From positions 1-64,000 of the forward strand of contig JACZKQ010000169.1 of the NCBI GenBank assembly GCA_014859965.1: DNA of 64,000 nucleotides, given 5' to 3'. The notes under the pieces were generated by a model, which saw only the letters and a list, made by a program, of their open reading frames with translations, was not told where the DNA came from and ran no database searches. Position numbers and translations under genes: made by a program. Within the stretch, counting starts at the first letter, position 1. Each line of letters starts with the position of its first letter. Origin of the DNA: Phycisphaerae bacterium (lineage in GTDB: Bacteria > Planctomycetota > Phycisphaerae > Sedimentisphaerales > Anaerohalosphaeraceae). Shown one piece after another: positions 25,799 through 34,543 of the stretch.

Positions 25799-27088
25799 CT
25801 ATAGATGCCAGGGCGCCCGCATGATCCGTGACACCATCGAATTGGCCTCTTGATCGCCGACAAACTGCTCCTTCTTCGGGTCCCATTGCAGCGGCCGATC
25901 CAGGAGCATGGCAATATTGCCCAGGTGGCAGATGGAGGCCGAACGATGCCCCACTTCCGGATTGCAGATCGGCTGAGTGCGCGTCTTAATGCAGTTCAGA
26001 AAATCCTGCTTGTGGTCGCTGCTCTTGTACAGATGGATCTCATTCGGGGCGGTGATATGGGCGGCGAGCGACTTGGGCTCGGTCTCGATGCGGCCGCGAT
26101 TGACGCTGACCCATCCGTCGGTCCCCACAAATTTCGTATTGCCGCCGCCAGGCTGCCGCAGGATCATTTCTACGCCATTTTCATAAGTATACGTGATGTT
26201 CGCCTTTGTCGCCGTCGTGAAAAGGCCTCCCGTTGGAAACTCGCCCTTGCCGACGATCTTGACGGGGCCTGTGTCGTCGGCGCCGATGCCCCATTGGCCG
26301 ATGTCGAGGTAATGTGCTCCCCAGTTAGTCATCTGGCCGCCGGAATACTCCAGAATGAAGCGGAAGGTGTAGTGGCACCGCATTGTGTGATAGGGACGCA
26401 TGGGCGCCTGTCCGAGCCACAGATCGTAATCGAACCCTTCGGGCACGGCTTCAGGTTTCCAGTCGACGGGATTATCGCGATTGTTGCCGGGGATGTCCAC
26501 CAGGACGGTCTTAAGCCGGCCGATATGGCCGTTGCGAACCAGTTCGCAGGCCTGGCGGAACCGGTTGTCGCTTCGCTGCTGCGAGCCGGTCTGGACGATG
26601 CGCCCGTAGCGCTTGGCGGCGTCGGCTATTGCACGGCCCTCTGCAATGGTCAGGGTGAGCGGCTTCTCGCAATAGACGTCTTTGCCGGCTTTAATGGCGG
26701 CGATGGAAGGTATTGCATGCCAGTGATCGGGCGTGGAAACACAGACGGCGTCTACATCGCCGCGTGCGATCACCTCGCGGAAGTCCGTGTAGAGTGCCGA
26801 AGCAGGAAGTTTGGCCGCGCCGTTGGCAGCCTCGCGGTGGCCGCGATCGACATCACAGATAGCGACCACTTCGCAGTCCTTCTTGCCCATAAAGCCTTTC
26901 ATGTTGCCCGTACCCATGCCGCCCACGCCGATGCTGGCCAGTGTGATCCGGTTGCTCGGTGCATCCGCCCCAAACACAGAAGACGGCACAATCGCCGGCA
27001 CAGCAGCCCAAGCAGCCCCGGCCGCCGCAGACTGTGTCAAAAACCTCCGCCGACTGATCCGATACATTTTGCGTGTTCTTTCAACCAT
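25799..27088 (-). CDS. Tat-exported Gfo/Idh/MocA oxidoreductase
   Basis: 429 residues from the ATG at 27088, after AGGAG; an ATG at 27103 overlaps this site. Twin-arginine signal S-R-R-R-F-L at 12-17. The dinucleotide site is G-V-G-G-M-G at 54-59, and the catalytic E-K-P is at 141-143 in D-V-Y-C-E-K-P. The substrate-domain motif W-G-A-H-Y-L-D-I-G-Q-W-G follows, with His and Asp in the usual proton-transfer place. The C-terminus ends S-R-I-M-R-A-P-W-H-L, a tail shared with four other paralogues here. Exported members hold NAD(P) tightly and act like glucose-fructose oxidoreductase or as sugar 3-dehydrogenases. It lies 32 bases ahead of the DUF6807 gene. Confidence 0.88.
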   Translation of the reverse strand: MVERTRKMYRISRRRFLTQSAAAGAAWAAVPAIVPSSVFGADAPSNRITLASIGVGGMGTGNMKGFMGKKDCEVVAICDVDRGHREAANGAAKLPASALYTDFREVIARGDVDAVCVSTPDHWHAIPSIAAIKAGKDVYCEKPLTLTIAEGRAIADAAKRYGRIVQTGSQQRSDNRFRQACELVRNGHIGRLKTVLVDIPGNNRDNPVDWKPEAVPEGFDYDLWLGQAPMRPYHTMRCHYTFRFILEYSGGQMTNWGAHYLDIGQWGIGADDTGPVKIVGKGEFPTGGLFTTATKANITYTYENGVEMILRQPGGGNTKFVGTDGWVSVNRGRIETEPKSLAAHITAPNEIHLYKSSDHKQDFLNCIKTRTQPICNPEVGHRSASICHLGNIAMLLDRPLQWDPKKEQFVGDQEANSMVSRIMRAPWHL

Positions 27089-27161
27089 AACACTTCTCCT
27101 CAAGTTACAAAGGTCTGGAGCCTTCTTTTTGCCTGATCCAAAAAACAGGAGCAGTCACTAT

Positions 27162-27190
27162 GTTATACATTATCCGACTAACAACGTCTT
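27162..27190 (-). promoter_or_regulatory. Weak possible promoter inside the operon, before the gene at 27088
   Basis: On the minus strand AAGACG (27190-27185), a 17-base spacer and TATAAC (27167-27162). The -10 is good and the -35 matches at three positions. The 121-base gap here is the largest in this operon. Confidence 0.3.
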
Positions 27191-27209
27191 ATTATCTCCT
27201 CGCAGCAAG

Positions 27210-28211
27210 TCACAACTGCCGGCTCCTGAAGAACTGCCGTTTGGACACCGGAATTTCCGATTCGCCGTACAGAAGTTCCCCAACCTGCCTTGGAAGATCT
27301 GTCTCGATCACGTCCGCCGTACACTTCAACAACTCCCGATATTGCCGCTCAACCGACCCCGGCGCGTCGCCGCTTGCCTTCAGAAGCGAAAATTCTTTGT
27401 CGAGATTCCGCGAAGTGCCCACCAGACAGCAGGCCCCCTTCGCGTTGATCATATTTTTTAGTGTCTCGTCCTCGGGCGGCGTGTGTCCGGTAAAAGCAAT
27501 GATATTGCTCCACGGGACGCCAGTCGCATCGAATTCACGCACCTTCTCACGATTCGGGATCATCACCTCCATCATGATATCCTCATTCAAGGCATAGCAC
27601 GTCTGGGCATCTTTAAAGCTGTACACAATCAGCATCGCGAACGCCTCTGCCTGATGCTCTTCGATCTTCTTGACACGAACTTCGACAGGCACATCCTTCT
27701 GGTCCAGCACAAGAAGCGTCTTGCCCCGCGCCCACTCGAGCATCTCATCCAGCGTCGGAATCTGAAAATCGGTCACACGCCCGTCCGGGTCTTTCAGCCG
27801 GAGTTCTTTCAATTGCGACAGAGTCATATCCGCGACCAATCCTCTGCCCGTGGTGGTCCTGTCAAGCGTCGGGTCATGATGCACCACAATCTGGCCGTCC
27901 TTCGTGAAGCGGGGATCGATCTCCATGATGGCGAAGGTACGCTTAAGCGTGTTCTCAAACGTCGCGATGCAGTTCTCGGGAAATCCCGCTTGAGACCCGC
28001 CGCGATGCGCACTGACGAAATGCATGGACTCCCCGGTATACCTGAAGAGTTCCCGCAGTTCCTCCGGCGTCCGCAGGTGGATCACATTAAGTCTCGAACG
28101 TGCCGAACCATGATTCGCTGCGTCGCCGGCTAATGTCAAACCCGTCCCGAACAGCAGAACCCCTGCATAAATTAAAGGTGCCAGGAACGTTTTTCGTACT
28201 CTCGTCAACAC
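27210..28211 (-). CDS. Secreted glycerophosphodiester phosphodiesterase family protein
   Basis: 333 residues if the GTG at 28211 (after AAGGAAGG) is the start; an ATG twelve codons upstream lacks a good site and would spoil the signal peptide. Residues about 3-28 form a Sec signal. The GDPD catalytic elements are present: H-R-G-G at about 83, P-E-N-C, E-I-D-P-R-F-T-K-D-G and V-V-H-H-D-P-T-L-D-R-T-T, which together place two histidines and the Ca2+/Mg2+-binding Glu-Asp. The enzyme releases glycerol-3-phosphate from lipid-derived or teichoic-type diesters. Its place in a sugar oxidoreductase operon is unusual and suggests a phosphodiester-linked substrate or a phosphate-scavenging role. Confidence 0.82.
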   Translation of the reverse strand: MLTRVRKTFLAPLIYAGVLLFGTGLTLAGDAANHGSARSRLNVIHLRTPEELRELFRYTGESMHFVSAHRGGSQAGFPENCIATFENTLKRTFAIMEIDPRFTKDGQIVVHHDPTLDRTTTGRGLVADMTLSQLKELRLKDPDGRVTDFQIPTLDEMLEWARGKTLLVLDQKDVPVEVRVKKIEEHQAEAFAMLIVYSFKDAQTCYALNEDIMMEVMIPNREKVREFDATGVPWSNIIAFTGHTPPEDETLKNMINAKGACCLVGTSRNLDKEFSLLKASGDAPGSVERQYRELLKCTADVIETDLPRQVGELLYGESEIPVSKRQFFRSRQL

Positions 28212-28274
28212 GTCGCCTTCCTTATTCCCGCCAGCCGGACATCCCATCCACTTCGAAATTCTTGATTACTGATG

Positions 28275-29222
28275 CTACTTGCTCTTAACCAACTTCGCAC
28301 TCGGCGTCACGTCGCAAGCGAGGTCCCCAGCCGCAAACTGCACGCCATCCAGAAAGTGCTGGAGAACCATGGTATTCCAAAACAGCTCGTGCTGATGGCC
28401 AAAAGCGCAGTAGAAAACTCTGCCCCGGCCATACCCTTTTATCCATGTCATTGCGAAATCCTTGTCCTTTCGCCGAATCGCGTCTATGTCTCGCAGCCGG
28501 ATAAATGTCCGGTCGATGTCGATGCTGACAAGCACGCGGAGGTTCTCCCGCGAATAGGGCTCGGCCACCTGATATATCTCGTCGCTGAATTCGAAATGCG
28601 GCAGGCCGAAAGCCTGCGCCAGCGGGTGGTCGGGTTCTTCGACCCTCAGCGTGACCACTGAACCGGCGTTCCAGGGGTGGTTCTCAAACCGCGCTCCGAT
28701 GATGCTGCCGAACTCGGGCCAATTGCGAAAACTGTTCACACCCGCATGAATCACCGCAAGCCCCCCGCCGCTCCTCAGGTAATCAGTAAGACTTTCTTTC
28801 AGCCGGCGATCATATTCGGCAGCCGCGGCCTTTTCGGCGGGCGGCAGTTGGTCATATTTCTCCGGCAGAAAGATTTCCTCGTTGGTGTTGTTGAACACGA
28901 CGGCATCAAATTGCCTGAGGTTGGCCGGCTCGAACATGGACAGATCGTTGCTGACCACAGCTTCAAACGCACCGGTTTGTGCGCCCATCATTTCGAAGGC
29001 CTTCATGCCGTAGGGTATCGCCGTGTGCCAGTATCCCCATGAGATTGAGAAGACGAGCACTTTGCGCGATCGGACGGGAGCAACGCGCGGTTGTTTCGGC
29101 ACAGCGGCCCGGATAAGCGCGACCTCGTCCGCCGTGGGCGTACCCTGTGCGACGGCGGTCGCGCTTACCCCGAAAACAGCCGATGCCGCAATAATTAATG
29201 CAGCATGAATTCTACACTTCAT
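28275..29222 (-). CDS. Secreted ThuA-domain (trehalose-utilisation-like) protein
   Basis: 315 residues, start after TGAGGAATGTGAG. Sec signal to about residue 26 (A-T-A-V-A-Q). The ThuA domain covers about 50-300. It shows V-L-V-F-S-I-S-W-G-Y-W-H, F-D-A-V-V-F-N-N-T-N, G-G-G-L-A-V-I-H-A-G and H-P-W-N-A-G; the fold is class I glutamine-amidotransferase-like but lacks the catalytic cysteine. In rhizobial trehalose/sucrose loci ThuA works with the oxidoreductase ThuB on 3-keto-disaccharides. It begins 18 bases after a Gfo/Idh/MocA gene, matching that pairing. It is similar to the N-terminal domain of the protein at 44798-47698. Confidence 0.85.
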   Translation of the reverse strand: MKCRIHAALIIAASAVFGVSATAVAQGTPTADEVALIRAAVPKQPRVAPVRSRKVLVFSISWGYWHTAIPYGMKAFEMMGAQTGAFEAVVSNDLSMFEPANLRQFDAVVFNNTNEEIFLPEKYDQLPPAEKAAAAEYDRRLKESLTDYLRSGGGLAVIHAGVNSFRNWPEFGSIIGARFENHPWNAGSVVTLRVEEPDHPLAQAFGLPHFEFSDEIYQVAEPYSRENLRVLVSIDIDRTFIRLRDIDAIRRKDKDFAMTWIKGYGRGRVFYCAFGHQHELFWNTMVLQHFLDGVQFAAGDLACDVTPSAKLVKSK

Positions 29223-29240
29223 CTCACATTCCTCAGGGAC

Positions 29241-30584
29241 CTAAAACCTCCAGGGATTACGCATCGGGCGCGACAGCATCCCGTTGGCCTCGTCGTCACC
29301 GATGAACTTCTCCTTCTTCGGGTCCCACTTGAGCTTTCGGCCGCCCAGTTGCATCGCGATGGAGCCCAACAAACATACCGTGCACGAGCGGTGTCCGTTT
29401 TCGATGGGGGCGACGGTCTCGGCACGCGACTTGATGCAGTCGAGCCAGTTCCGCTTGTGATTGTTGCTCCTGTAGAGCTGAATCTCGGTGGGACCGATCT
29501 TGTCTTCGAGCAGTGCTTTGGGACTGGCGTCTATGAAACCGCGGCGCACGTGCACCCAGCCGTCGCTGCCTTCAAAGCGAATGCCGTGCGAGTTGGCCGT
29601 ATCGTCGGTGCAGATCATTTTCACGCCGTTTTCGTATATGTACTCGATGTGGAAATCGCCGTGCACGTCCCACAGCCCGCTCTTCGGGAAGTCGGCCTTG
29701 CCCGTGATCTCAACCGGACCGGTGTCGCTGGTGCCCAGGCCCCACTGAGCGATATCCAAATGGTGACTGCCCCAGCCTGTGATCATCCCGTGGCCGTACG
29801 CCATGATGCGGAGCCAGCCCGGGCGGCCGTAGTCGGCTTGTGGATGGACGCGCTTCTCAGTGTAGGGCACAAGCGGCGTGGGGCCGCACCAGAAGTCGTA
29901 ATCGAGATTGGCGGGAATCGGCATTTCAGGTTCTGCCCCGCAGCCCGGATCGGTGCCGAATGCAACCTTCACCGTGTGCACCTTGCCGATTCGGCCGTTG
30001 CGGACCAGTTCGCAGGCATGCCGGAAATTGGTCTCGCTCCGCTGCTGGCTGCCCACCTGAAGGACGCGGCCGTAGCGTCGCACAGTGTTGCTGAGGATGC
30101 GGCCTTCCTCGATGGTGAGCGTCAGCGGTTTTTGCAGGAAAATATCCTTGCCCGCCTTTGCGGCGGCTATCGCCGGCAGCGTGTGCCAGTGGTCGGGTGT
30201 TGCAATCATCACGGCGTCGATATCCTGACGTGCAACGAGTTTCCGAAAGTCGCCGTATGCGTTGCAGCCTTTGTACGTACCGTCGGCCGTCTGGGCGGCG
30301 TATTTGCCTTCAACCATCGTCTTCGCATCGCCGGCGCGCTTGCTGTCGACATCGCAGACAGCAACGATCTGCACGTCATTGTGACCAAGCACCTCCCGCA
30401 TGTCGTCGCGGCCCATGCGCCCGACGCCGATGCAGCCGATGGCGATTCGGTTGCTCGGTGCGTCGGCGCCGAATACGCTTGACGGGACCATCATGGGCAA
30501 AGCCAGCAGGCCGGTTCCAAGAGCGGAACCCTTCAAAAAACCTCTTCTGCTGATTTGCACTCTTGAGCTTCTTGTCCGGTTCAC
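29241..30584 (-). CDS. Tat-exported Gfo/Idh/MocA oxidoreductase (GTG start)
   Basis: 447 residues. The start is GTG at 30584, placed by AAGGAG eight bases upstream. Tat signal S-R-R-G-F-L at 12-17. The dinucleotide site is G-V-G-R-M-G at 53-58. The catalytic region reads L-Q-K-P-L-T-L (151-153 is Q-K-P): lysine is kept but the usual Glu is Gln. The substrate motif is W-G-S-H-H-L-D-I-A-Q-W-G-L-G. The C-terminus is S-R-P-M-R-N-P-W-R-F. It lies 16 bases after the DUF6807 gene and 18 before the ThuA gene, so all three are probably translated from one message. Confidence 0.88.
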   Translation of the reverse strand: MNRTRSSRVQISRRGFLKGSALGTGLLALPMMVPSSVFGADAPSNRIAIGCIGVGRMGRDDMREVLGHNDVQIVAVCDVDSKRAGDAKTMVEGKYAAQTADGTYKGCNAYGDFRKLVARQDIDAVMIATPDHWHTLPAIAAAKAGKDIFLQKPLTLTIEEGRILSNTVRRYGRVLQVGSQQRSETNFRHACELVRNGRIGKVHTVKVAFGTDPGCGAEPEMPIPANLDYDFWCGPTPLVPYTEKRVHPQADYGRPGWLRIMAYGHGMITGWGSHHLDIAQWGLGTSDTGPVEITGKADFPKSGLWDVHGDFHIEYIYENGVKMICTDDTANSHGIRFEGSDGWVHVRRGFIDASPKALLEDKIGPTEIQLYRSNNHKRNWLDCIKSRAETVAPIENGHRSCTVCLLGSIAMQLGGRKLKWDPKKEKFIGDDEANGMLSRPMRNPWRF

Positions 30585-30600
30585 GTTTTTTCTCCTTGAC

Positions 30601-31827
30601 TCAGTTTCTTATGGAAATGGCGGGCGGATTGCCGAAATCCTGCCAGCACCGCTCCGCCTGTTCGGCTGTCATTTTACCGTCATACACATACATCCGGTAG
30701 TTGAAAACGTACTTCTTGCCGGGTTCGAGAACCCAGTCCTTCTCCTGAATTGGACACCAGTTGAAGAAAATGTCTCCGCTGGGCCACAGCCGCATGGGCT
30801 CAGGAAATTCGTGATTGCTCGGATGACTCATGAAAACGATTCCGTTGTCGCCCTTTGATGTGGCGCCGTACGCAATGCACCACCGCGCCCGTGTGCCGTG
30901 CCCGTCCTTGCGCGTCTTGCCTTCATTGGTTAGATAATTGGCAACGCCCTGCTTCCATTCCGCCGTAGCGCGGAACCCGAAACCGCCATAGCGATACGCA
31001 GGAAGCTCCAGCGGGCTGGATGACGCACACTCCTGCGTCGACACAAAATCGACCACCCAAAAGCCCTTGTCCGCCCCGCCGGTGTTCCACACCCGCACAT
31101 CCCACTCTTCGTTGAGGGCAACCTTCTCACCCCCCGGGGCCTTCAAGTCCACGTGCTCCTGAATGGACCGGAACCCTCCGAAGACCGGCCCCTCGGTAGT
31201 ACCGGCGAACTTGACAAACCGCACGGTGCCTTTGCCGTCTGCAATGTTCCAGAAGTCGATGTTCCGCCCCTCGAAACGCGTTTGCGTCCAGGGCATCCAG
31301 AGCCCCATGTGGTGAATGTGATCCGCCGGATGGATGTTCGTCAGTTCCGCTCCCGCCGGCGACCACAGCGGATGAATGAACCCGCCCCGGTTGTAGAGCG
31401 CGCTCTTGCCCGCAGGCGGCGGCACAATCGCATGATTAAACCGCAGCACCTTGGTCTGGCCGACCTGCACGTCCAGGACCTTGTCATCCTGGACAATTTC
31501 CACGCCCCCTCTTCCGCGCCCGCGACCTCTTCGGGTGACCACTTCATAAGTGCGTTTGCCGTCGGCCGCTGTCTTGCCCGTCAGTATCCAGCACAGCCTC
31601 CCCGCATTGGCGTCCACCTGCGAAGCTACGCGCTGCCGCCCCTCGGCCGTAATCTCCACAAGCCCGACATTCTGAGACTCGGCCGTCACCCCGATGGCGT
31701 CCAGCGCCACCCACACCGGCGTATCGACCCGCTCCACACCCCCCGCCTCAACCGTGATCGTCGCCGCCGGTACTGCCGCAGCAAAGCCGAAAAAAATAAG
31801 ATATGCGAGCACTGTAAACAGCTTCAT
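30601..31827 (-). CDS. DUF6807 (PmoA-like) family secreted protein, copy 1
   Basis: 408 residues, start after GGAGGAAA. Sec signal M-K-L-F-T-V-L-A-Y with A-A-V-P-A-A cleavage. The core shows R-G-G-F-I-H-P-L-W-S-P-A-G, then H-P-A-D-H-I-H-H-M-G-L-W near residue 175, the histidine-rich family motif, and F-N-Y-R-M-Y-V-Y-D-G near the end. Residues about 100-106 are an R-G-R-G-R-G-R run. The name PmoA used in some databases does not mean particulate methane monooxygenase. It sits 20 bases after the UroD-like gene. The second copy in the same operon suggests two related glycan substrates or steps. Confidence 0.82.
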   Translation of the reverse strand: MKLFTVLAYLIFFGFAAAVPAATITVEAGGVERVDTPVWVALDAIGVTAESQNVGLVEITAEGRQRVASQVDANAGRLCWILTGKTAADGKRTYEVVTRRGRGRGRGGVEIVQDDKVLDVQVGQTKVLRFNHAIVPPPAGKSALYNRGGFIHPLWSPAGAELTNIHPADHIHHMGLWMPWTQTRFEGRNIDFWNIADGKGTVRFVKFAGTTEGPVFGGFRSIQEHVDLKAPGGEKVALNEEWDVRVWNTGGADKGFWVVDFVSTQECASSSPLELPAYRYGGFGFRATAEWKQGVANYLTNEGKTRKDGHGTRARWCIAYGATSKGDNGIVFMSHPSNHEFPEPMRLWPSGDIFFNWCPIQEKDWVLEPGKKYVFNYRMYVYDGKMTAEQAERCWQDFGNPPAISIRN

Positions 31828-31847
31828 GTGTTTCCTCCGAATTACCT

Positions 31848-33005
31848 TTAGTTATATTCTTTTACCTCGTCAAAAGCCTCTAACATGGCAACGATGTTCT
31901 CCACCGGAACGTCGTCCTGGATGTTGTGAACCGCACCAAAAACGTATCCGCCGCCCCGCGAAAGCGCAGAAATGGCCTGTTTTACACAACTTCTGACTTC
32001 TTCTGGGGAAGAATGGGGCAAAACGTGCTGAGTATCGACGCCGCCGCCCCAGAAACAGAGGTCTTTGCCGTACTCCGTTTTAAGGCTGGCCGCGTCCATA
32101 CCCGCAGCGGTGGTCTGGACCGGATTCAACACATCGATTCCGATTTCGATCATATCCGGCAAAATCTCGCGAATCGCGCCGTCGGAATGAAAGAAAACAA
32201 AGAAATCGTCCCCAAACAGCCGCCTTTGGGCCTCAAAGAGCATTTTATGCCGCGGTTTGATGAGTTCCCTGTACATTCCCGGCGAAACGAGCATCGCCTG
32301 CTGGCCGGCAATATCGTCGACCTCGCGAACAAAGTTCACATAGGGCGCCAGTTCGCGGGCTGCCGATTCGTAATACCCGATCTTAAGCTCGACAAACCGG
32401 TCCATGAGAGCGCAGGCGGCACCAGGATCCATTGCCAGGTCCATCATGAACTGCTCCGTGCCGCGAACCCTGCAGCACATCTCAAAAACGCCCGCACAAA
32501 GGCTCTCCAGAATAATCGCATATCCCTGTTCATGGTATTTGCGGGCCTTTTCAACGAGGCCATCGAGCAGTGCCGGGGCCGCTGGATCGGGCCAGGGGAA
32601 ATCGTTCAGAGTGCTCTTGTCCGCGCTGCGGGCGAGGGGGTTCTCGGCAACGCTGAAGTAAAGGGCGCCACCGGGCTTTTCCCACTTAACCGACCATTCG
32701 TCTGTGAAATACACCGTATCGCCATTCCTTTGCAGTCGCGGGTTCTTTCTTCCGAAATTGGGGATCAGGCCCCTTATATCGACGTCCAAAGCGGTCAAAA
32801 TATTGTCGCAAACAAAGGGAAGTTGCTGGATTACGTCACAAAATGTGACTGGGCCGGGGTCGATCCCCAGGGCTTCGGCGAGATTGAGGCAGGCGTTTTT
32901 GGTGATGCCGGTGACAAGCGTGCTGCCGAGATCGAACGGGATGCGGTCGCCCTGCTGATGTCGCATGGATGCAAGCACCCTCTGGCGATGGGTCATTCGG
33001 CTCAT
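31848..33005 (-). CDS. Uroporphyrinogen-decarboxylase-family protein (methyltransferase-like clade)
   Basis: 385 residues from the ATG at 33005, which follows CGGAGAA; an ATG fourteen codons upstream is unsupported. The fold is the UroD/MtaA TIM barrel: R-I-P-F-D-L-G-S-T near 21-29 and E-I-G-I-D-V-L-N-P-V-Q at about 287-297. Where methylcobamide:thiol methyltransferases have H-x-C as zinc ligands it has H273-S-D-G, so the thiol-activating zinc site is altered. The haem-pathway arginine motif at the N-terminus is also absent. It is cytoplasmic, whereas most products of this operon are exported. It is probably a C1- or demethylation-type enzyme for a modified sugar; this is inference. It has its own strong promoter. 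Confidence 0.8.
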   Translation of the reverse strand: MSRMTHRQRVLASMRHQQGDRIPFDLGSTLVTGITKNACLNLAEALGIDPGPVTFCDVIQQLPFVCDNILTALDVDIRGLIPNFGRKNPRLQRNGDTVYFTDEWSVKWEKPGGALYFSVAENPLARSADKSTLNDFPWPDPAAPALLDGLVEKARKYHEQGYAIILESLCAGVFEMCCRVRGTEQFMMDLAMDPGAACALMDRFVELKIGYYESAARELAPYVNFVREVDDIAGQQAMLVSPGMYRELIKPRHKMLFEAQRRLFGDDFFVFFHSDGAIREILPDMIEIGIDVLNPVQTTAAGMDAASLKTEYGKDLCFWGGGVDTQHVLPHSSPEEVRSCVKQAISALSRGGGYVFGAVHNIQDDVPVENIVAMLEAFDEVKEYN

Positions 33006-33090
33006 CTTTTCTCCGGCAATCGGTCCCGACGCTGGCAGAATCGACAATGTCTAACGGGATCATCGCCCAATACCCTGCCGCCGCAGAATG

Positions 33091-33119
33091 AGTGTACCAG
33101 AAGACAGGCTGGCTTTCAA
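33091..33119 (-). promoter_or_regulatory. Sigma70-type promoter for the operon 33005 to 24534
   Basis: On the minus strand TTGAAA (33119-33114), a 17-base spacer and TACACT (33096-33091). Transcription would start near 33084, leaving a leader of about 80 bases before the UroD-like ATG. Confidence 0.6.
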
Positions 33120-33163
33120 GTGCTGTTGAGGGCACGATTTGGCATTCGTGACTCATGTGAAGA

Positions 33164-33181
33164 GAGCCCGCGAGCGGGTTG
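33164..33181 (-). terminator. Weak terminator-like hairpin after the MFS gene
   Basis: A short GC hairpin (CCCG-CTCG-CGGG read on the minus strand) is followed by a T-rich TCTCTT segment, just past the stop at 33191. The stem is short. Confidence 0.3.
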
Positions 33182-33190
33182 CAGAGGCCG

Positions 33191-34456
33191 TCAATCGCGG
33201 GGGTCGATCGGCTCGCCGGGTTTGACGAAGAGATGGACGAACAGCATGGCGACGGGGTGCAGGATGCCCATGAGCAGGAAGATGGGGACGTAGCCAAAGT
33301 GCTCGATGATGTACCCGGAGGCAAGGCCGGAGATGATGATGCCGCCTACTCCGCCCGCAAAGCCGATGAGGCCGGTGACGGAGCCGACAGCCGCCGGTTT
33401 GAAGCAATCGCCGACGAGGGTGAAGATATTGGCGGACCAGCCGTTGTGGGCGGCATTGGCGAGGCTGATGAGCAGGATCGCGGCCCAGGGCAGGCGCGCG
33501 TAAACGGCGAAGGCCGACAGCGGCATACAGACGGCGCAGGTGAGCATTACGATCTTGCGGGCGTTGCGCGGAGCCCACCCGCGACGGATGAGGAAACCTG
33601 CGGTCCAGCCGGCGAGATTGCCGCCGAGGATCGCCAGGCCGTAAATGACAGGCAGTGTGAGCCCGATTTTCATGATGTCAAACTCCCGGTTCTTTGCCAG
33701 ATAGCTGGGCAGCCAGGCAATGTAGAACCACCAGACGGGGTCGGTGCAGAACTTGCCAACCATGATGCCGAGGGTTTCGCGGTGGGTGAGCAGCCGCGAC
33801 CACCGCAGTTTCGCTGCTTTGGGGGGGTCGACCGAGGGATCATGGAGGCCCATAATGGCCGGACGGCGATAGATGAACGGCCATACGGCAGCGAGCAGGA
33901 AACCCAGGGAGCCCATCAGGACAAACGTAAGACGCCAACTGCCGACATGGATAAGTATCCAGGCGATAATGGGTGGACCCACGACAAGGGCGACGCTGGG
34001 GCCGCTGTTAAAGAGCGACGTGGCAAGCGAGCGCTGGCGGGCGGGAAACCATTCGGCGACAGCCTTGATGGCGGCCGGGAAGTTGCCTGCCGCGACCAGT
34101 CCCATCGCACATTGGGCGACGAAGAGCGTCGGCAATGAGTTGCTCAGACCCGTCAGGCACGTGACCGCCGACCATGCGGCGATGGCGAGGAGGTAGCCGA
34201 AGCGGGCGCCGAGAAAGTCCATCAGTCGGCCGGCCAGAAGAAGCCCAACGGCGTAGCCGGCGCTCACCGCCGACACGATATAGCCGTATTGCTGGTCGCT
34301 GAGGCCGAGGTCCGCCTTGACCGTTGCGGCGACGTTGCCGAGAACGATGCGGTCGAGGTAGTTTACCGTGGTGGCGCAGAAGAGCAGCGCGAGGATGATC
34401 CAGCGGTAATCAGGATACACCTGTCGGTCGCGGCCGCCGGTAACTAAATCTTTCAT
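33191..34456 (-). CDS. MFS transporter, anion:cation symporter (hexuronate/ExuT-like)
   Basis: 421 residues with twelve hydrophobic spans. The N-terminal segment Y-R-W-I-I-L-A-L-L-F-C-A-T-T-V-N-Y-L-D-R is the signature of the ACS family that carries hexuronates, glucarate and similar sugar acids. The loop motif G-R-L-M-D-F-L-G-A-R is the MFS 2-3 loop. Substrate assignment by family is hexuronate or another sugar acid, which fits uptake of oxidised products made in the envelope. The ribosome site is weak. A terminator hairpin 22 bases upstream of its ATG means that expression depends on read-through from the permease gene or on an unseen promoter. Confidence 0.85.
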   Translation of the reverse strand: MKDLVTGGRDRQVYPDYRWIILALLFCATTVNYLDRIVLGNVAATVKADLGLSDQQYGYIVSAVSAGYAVGLLLAGRLMDFLGARFGYLLAIAAWSAVTCLTGLSNSLPTLFVAQCAMGLVAAGNFPAAIKAVAEWFPARQRSLATSLFNSGPSVALVVGPPIIAWILIHVGSWRLTFVLMGSLGFLLAAVWPFIYRRPAIMGLHDPSVDPPKAAKLRWSRLLTHRETLGIMVGKFCTDPVWWFYIAWLPSYLAKNREFDIMKIGLTLPVIYGLAILGGNLAGWTAGFLIRRGWAPRNARKIVMLTCAVCMPLSAFAVYARLPWAAILLISLANAAHNGWSANIFTLVGDCFKPAAVGSVTGLIGFAGGVGGIIISGLASGYIIEHFGYVPIFLLMGILHPVAMLFVHLFVKPGEPIDPRD

Positions 34457-34472
34457 GCGCGTCTCGGCACAT

Positions 34473-34511
34473 TAAAAGGTGCCGCAGGACATCGGAATAT
34501 CCTGCGGCACC
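34473..34511 (-). terminator. Intrinsic terminator between the NCS1-like permease and MFS genes
   Basis: A perfect 12-bp stem (34478-34489 with 34500-34511) with a 10-base loop is followed on the minus strand by four T. It lies about 33 bases after the permease stop at 34544. Confidence 0.8.
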
Positions 34512-34543
34512 GGTACATCTTTGCCAATTTGCAATCTAATACG

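Noticed and set aside
24534-31827. Methane monooxygenase (PmoA) reading of the two DUF6807 proteins
   Set aside because: They are soluble, secreted beta-sandwich-type proteins in a sugar operon without PmoB/PmoC; the PmoA label is an annotation artefact.
31848-33005. HemE (haem biosynthesis) function for the UroD-family protein
   Set aside because: The haem-pathway arginine motif is missing and no haem gene is nearby.
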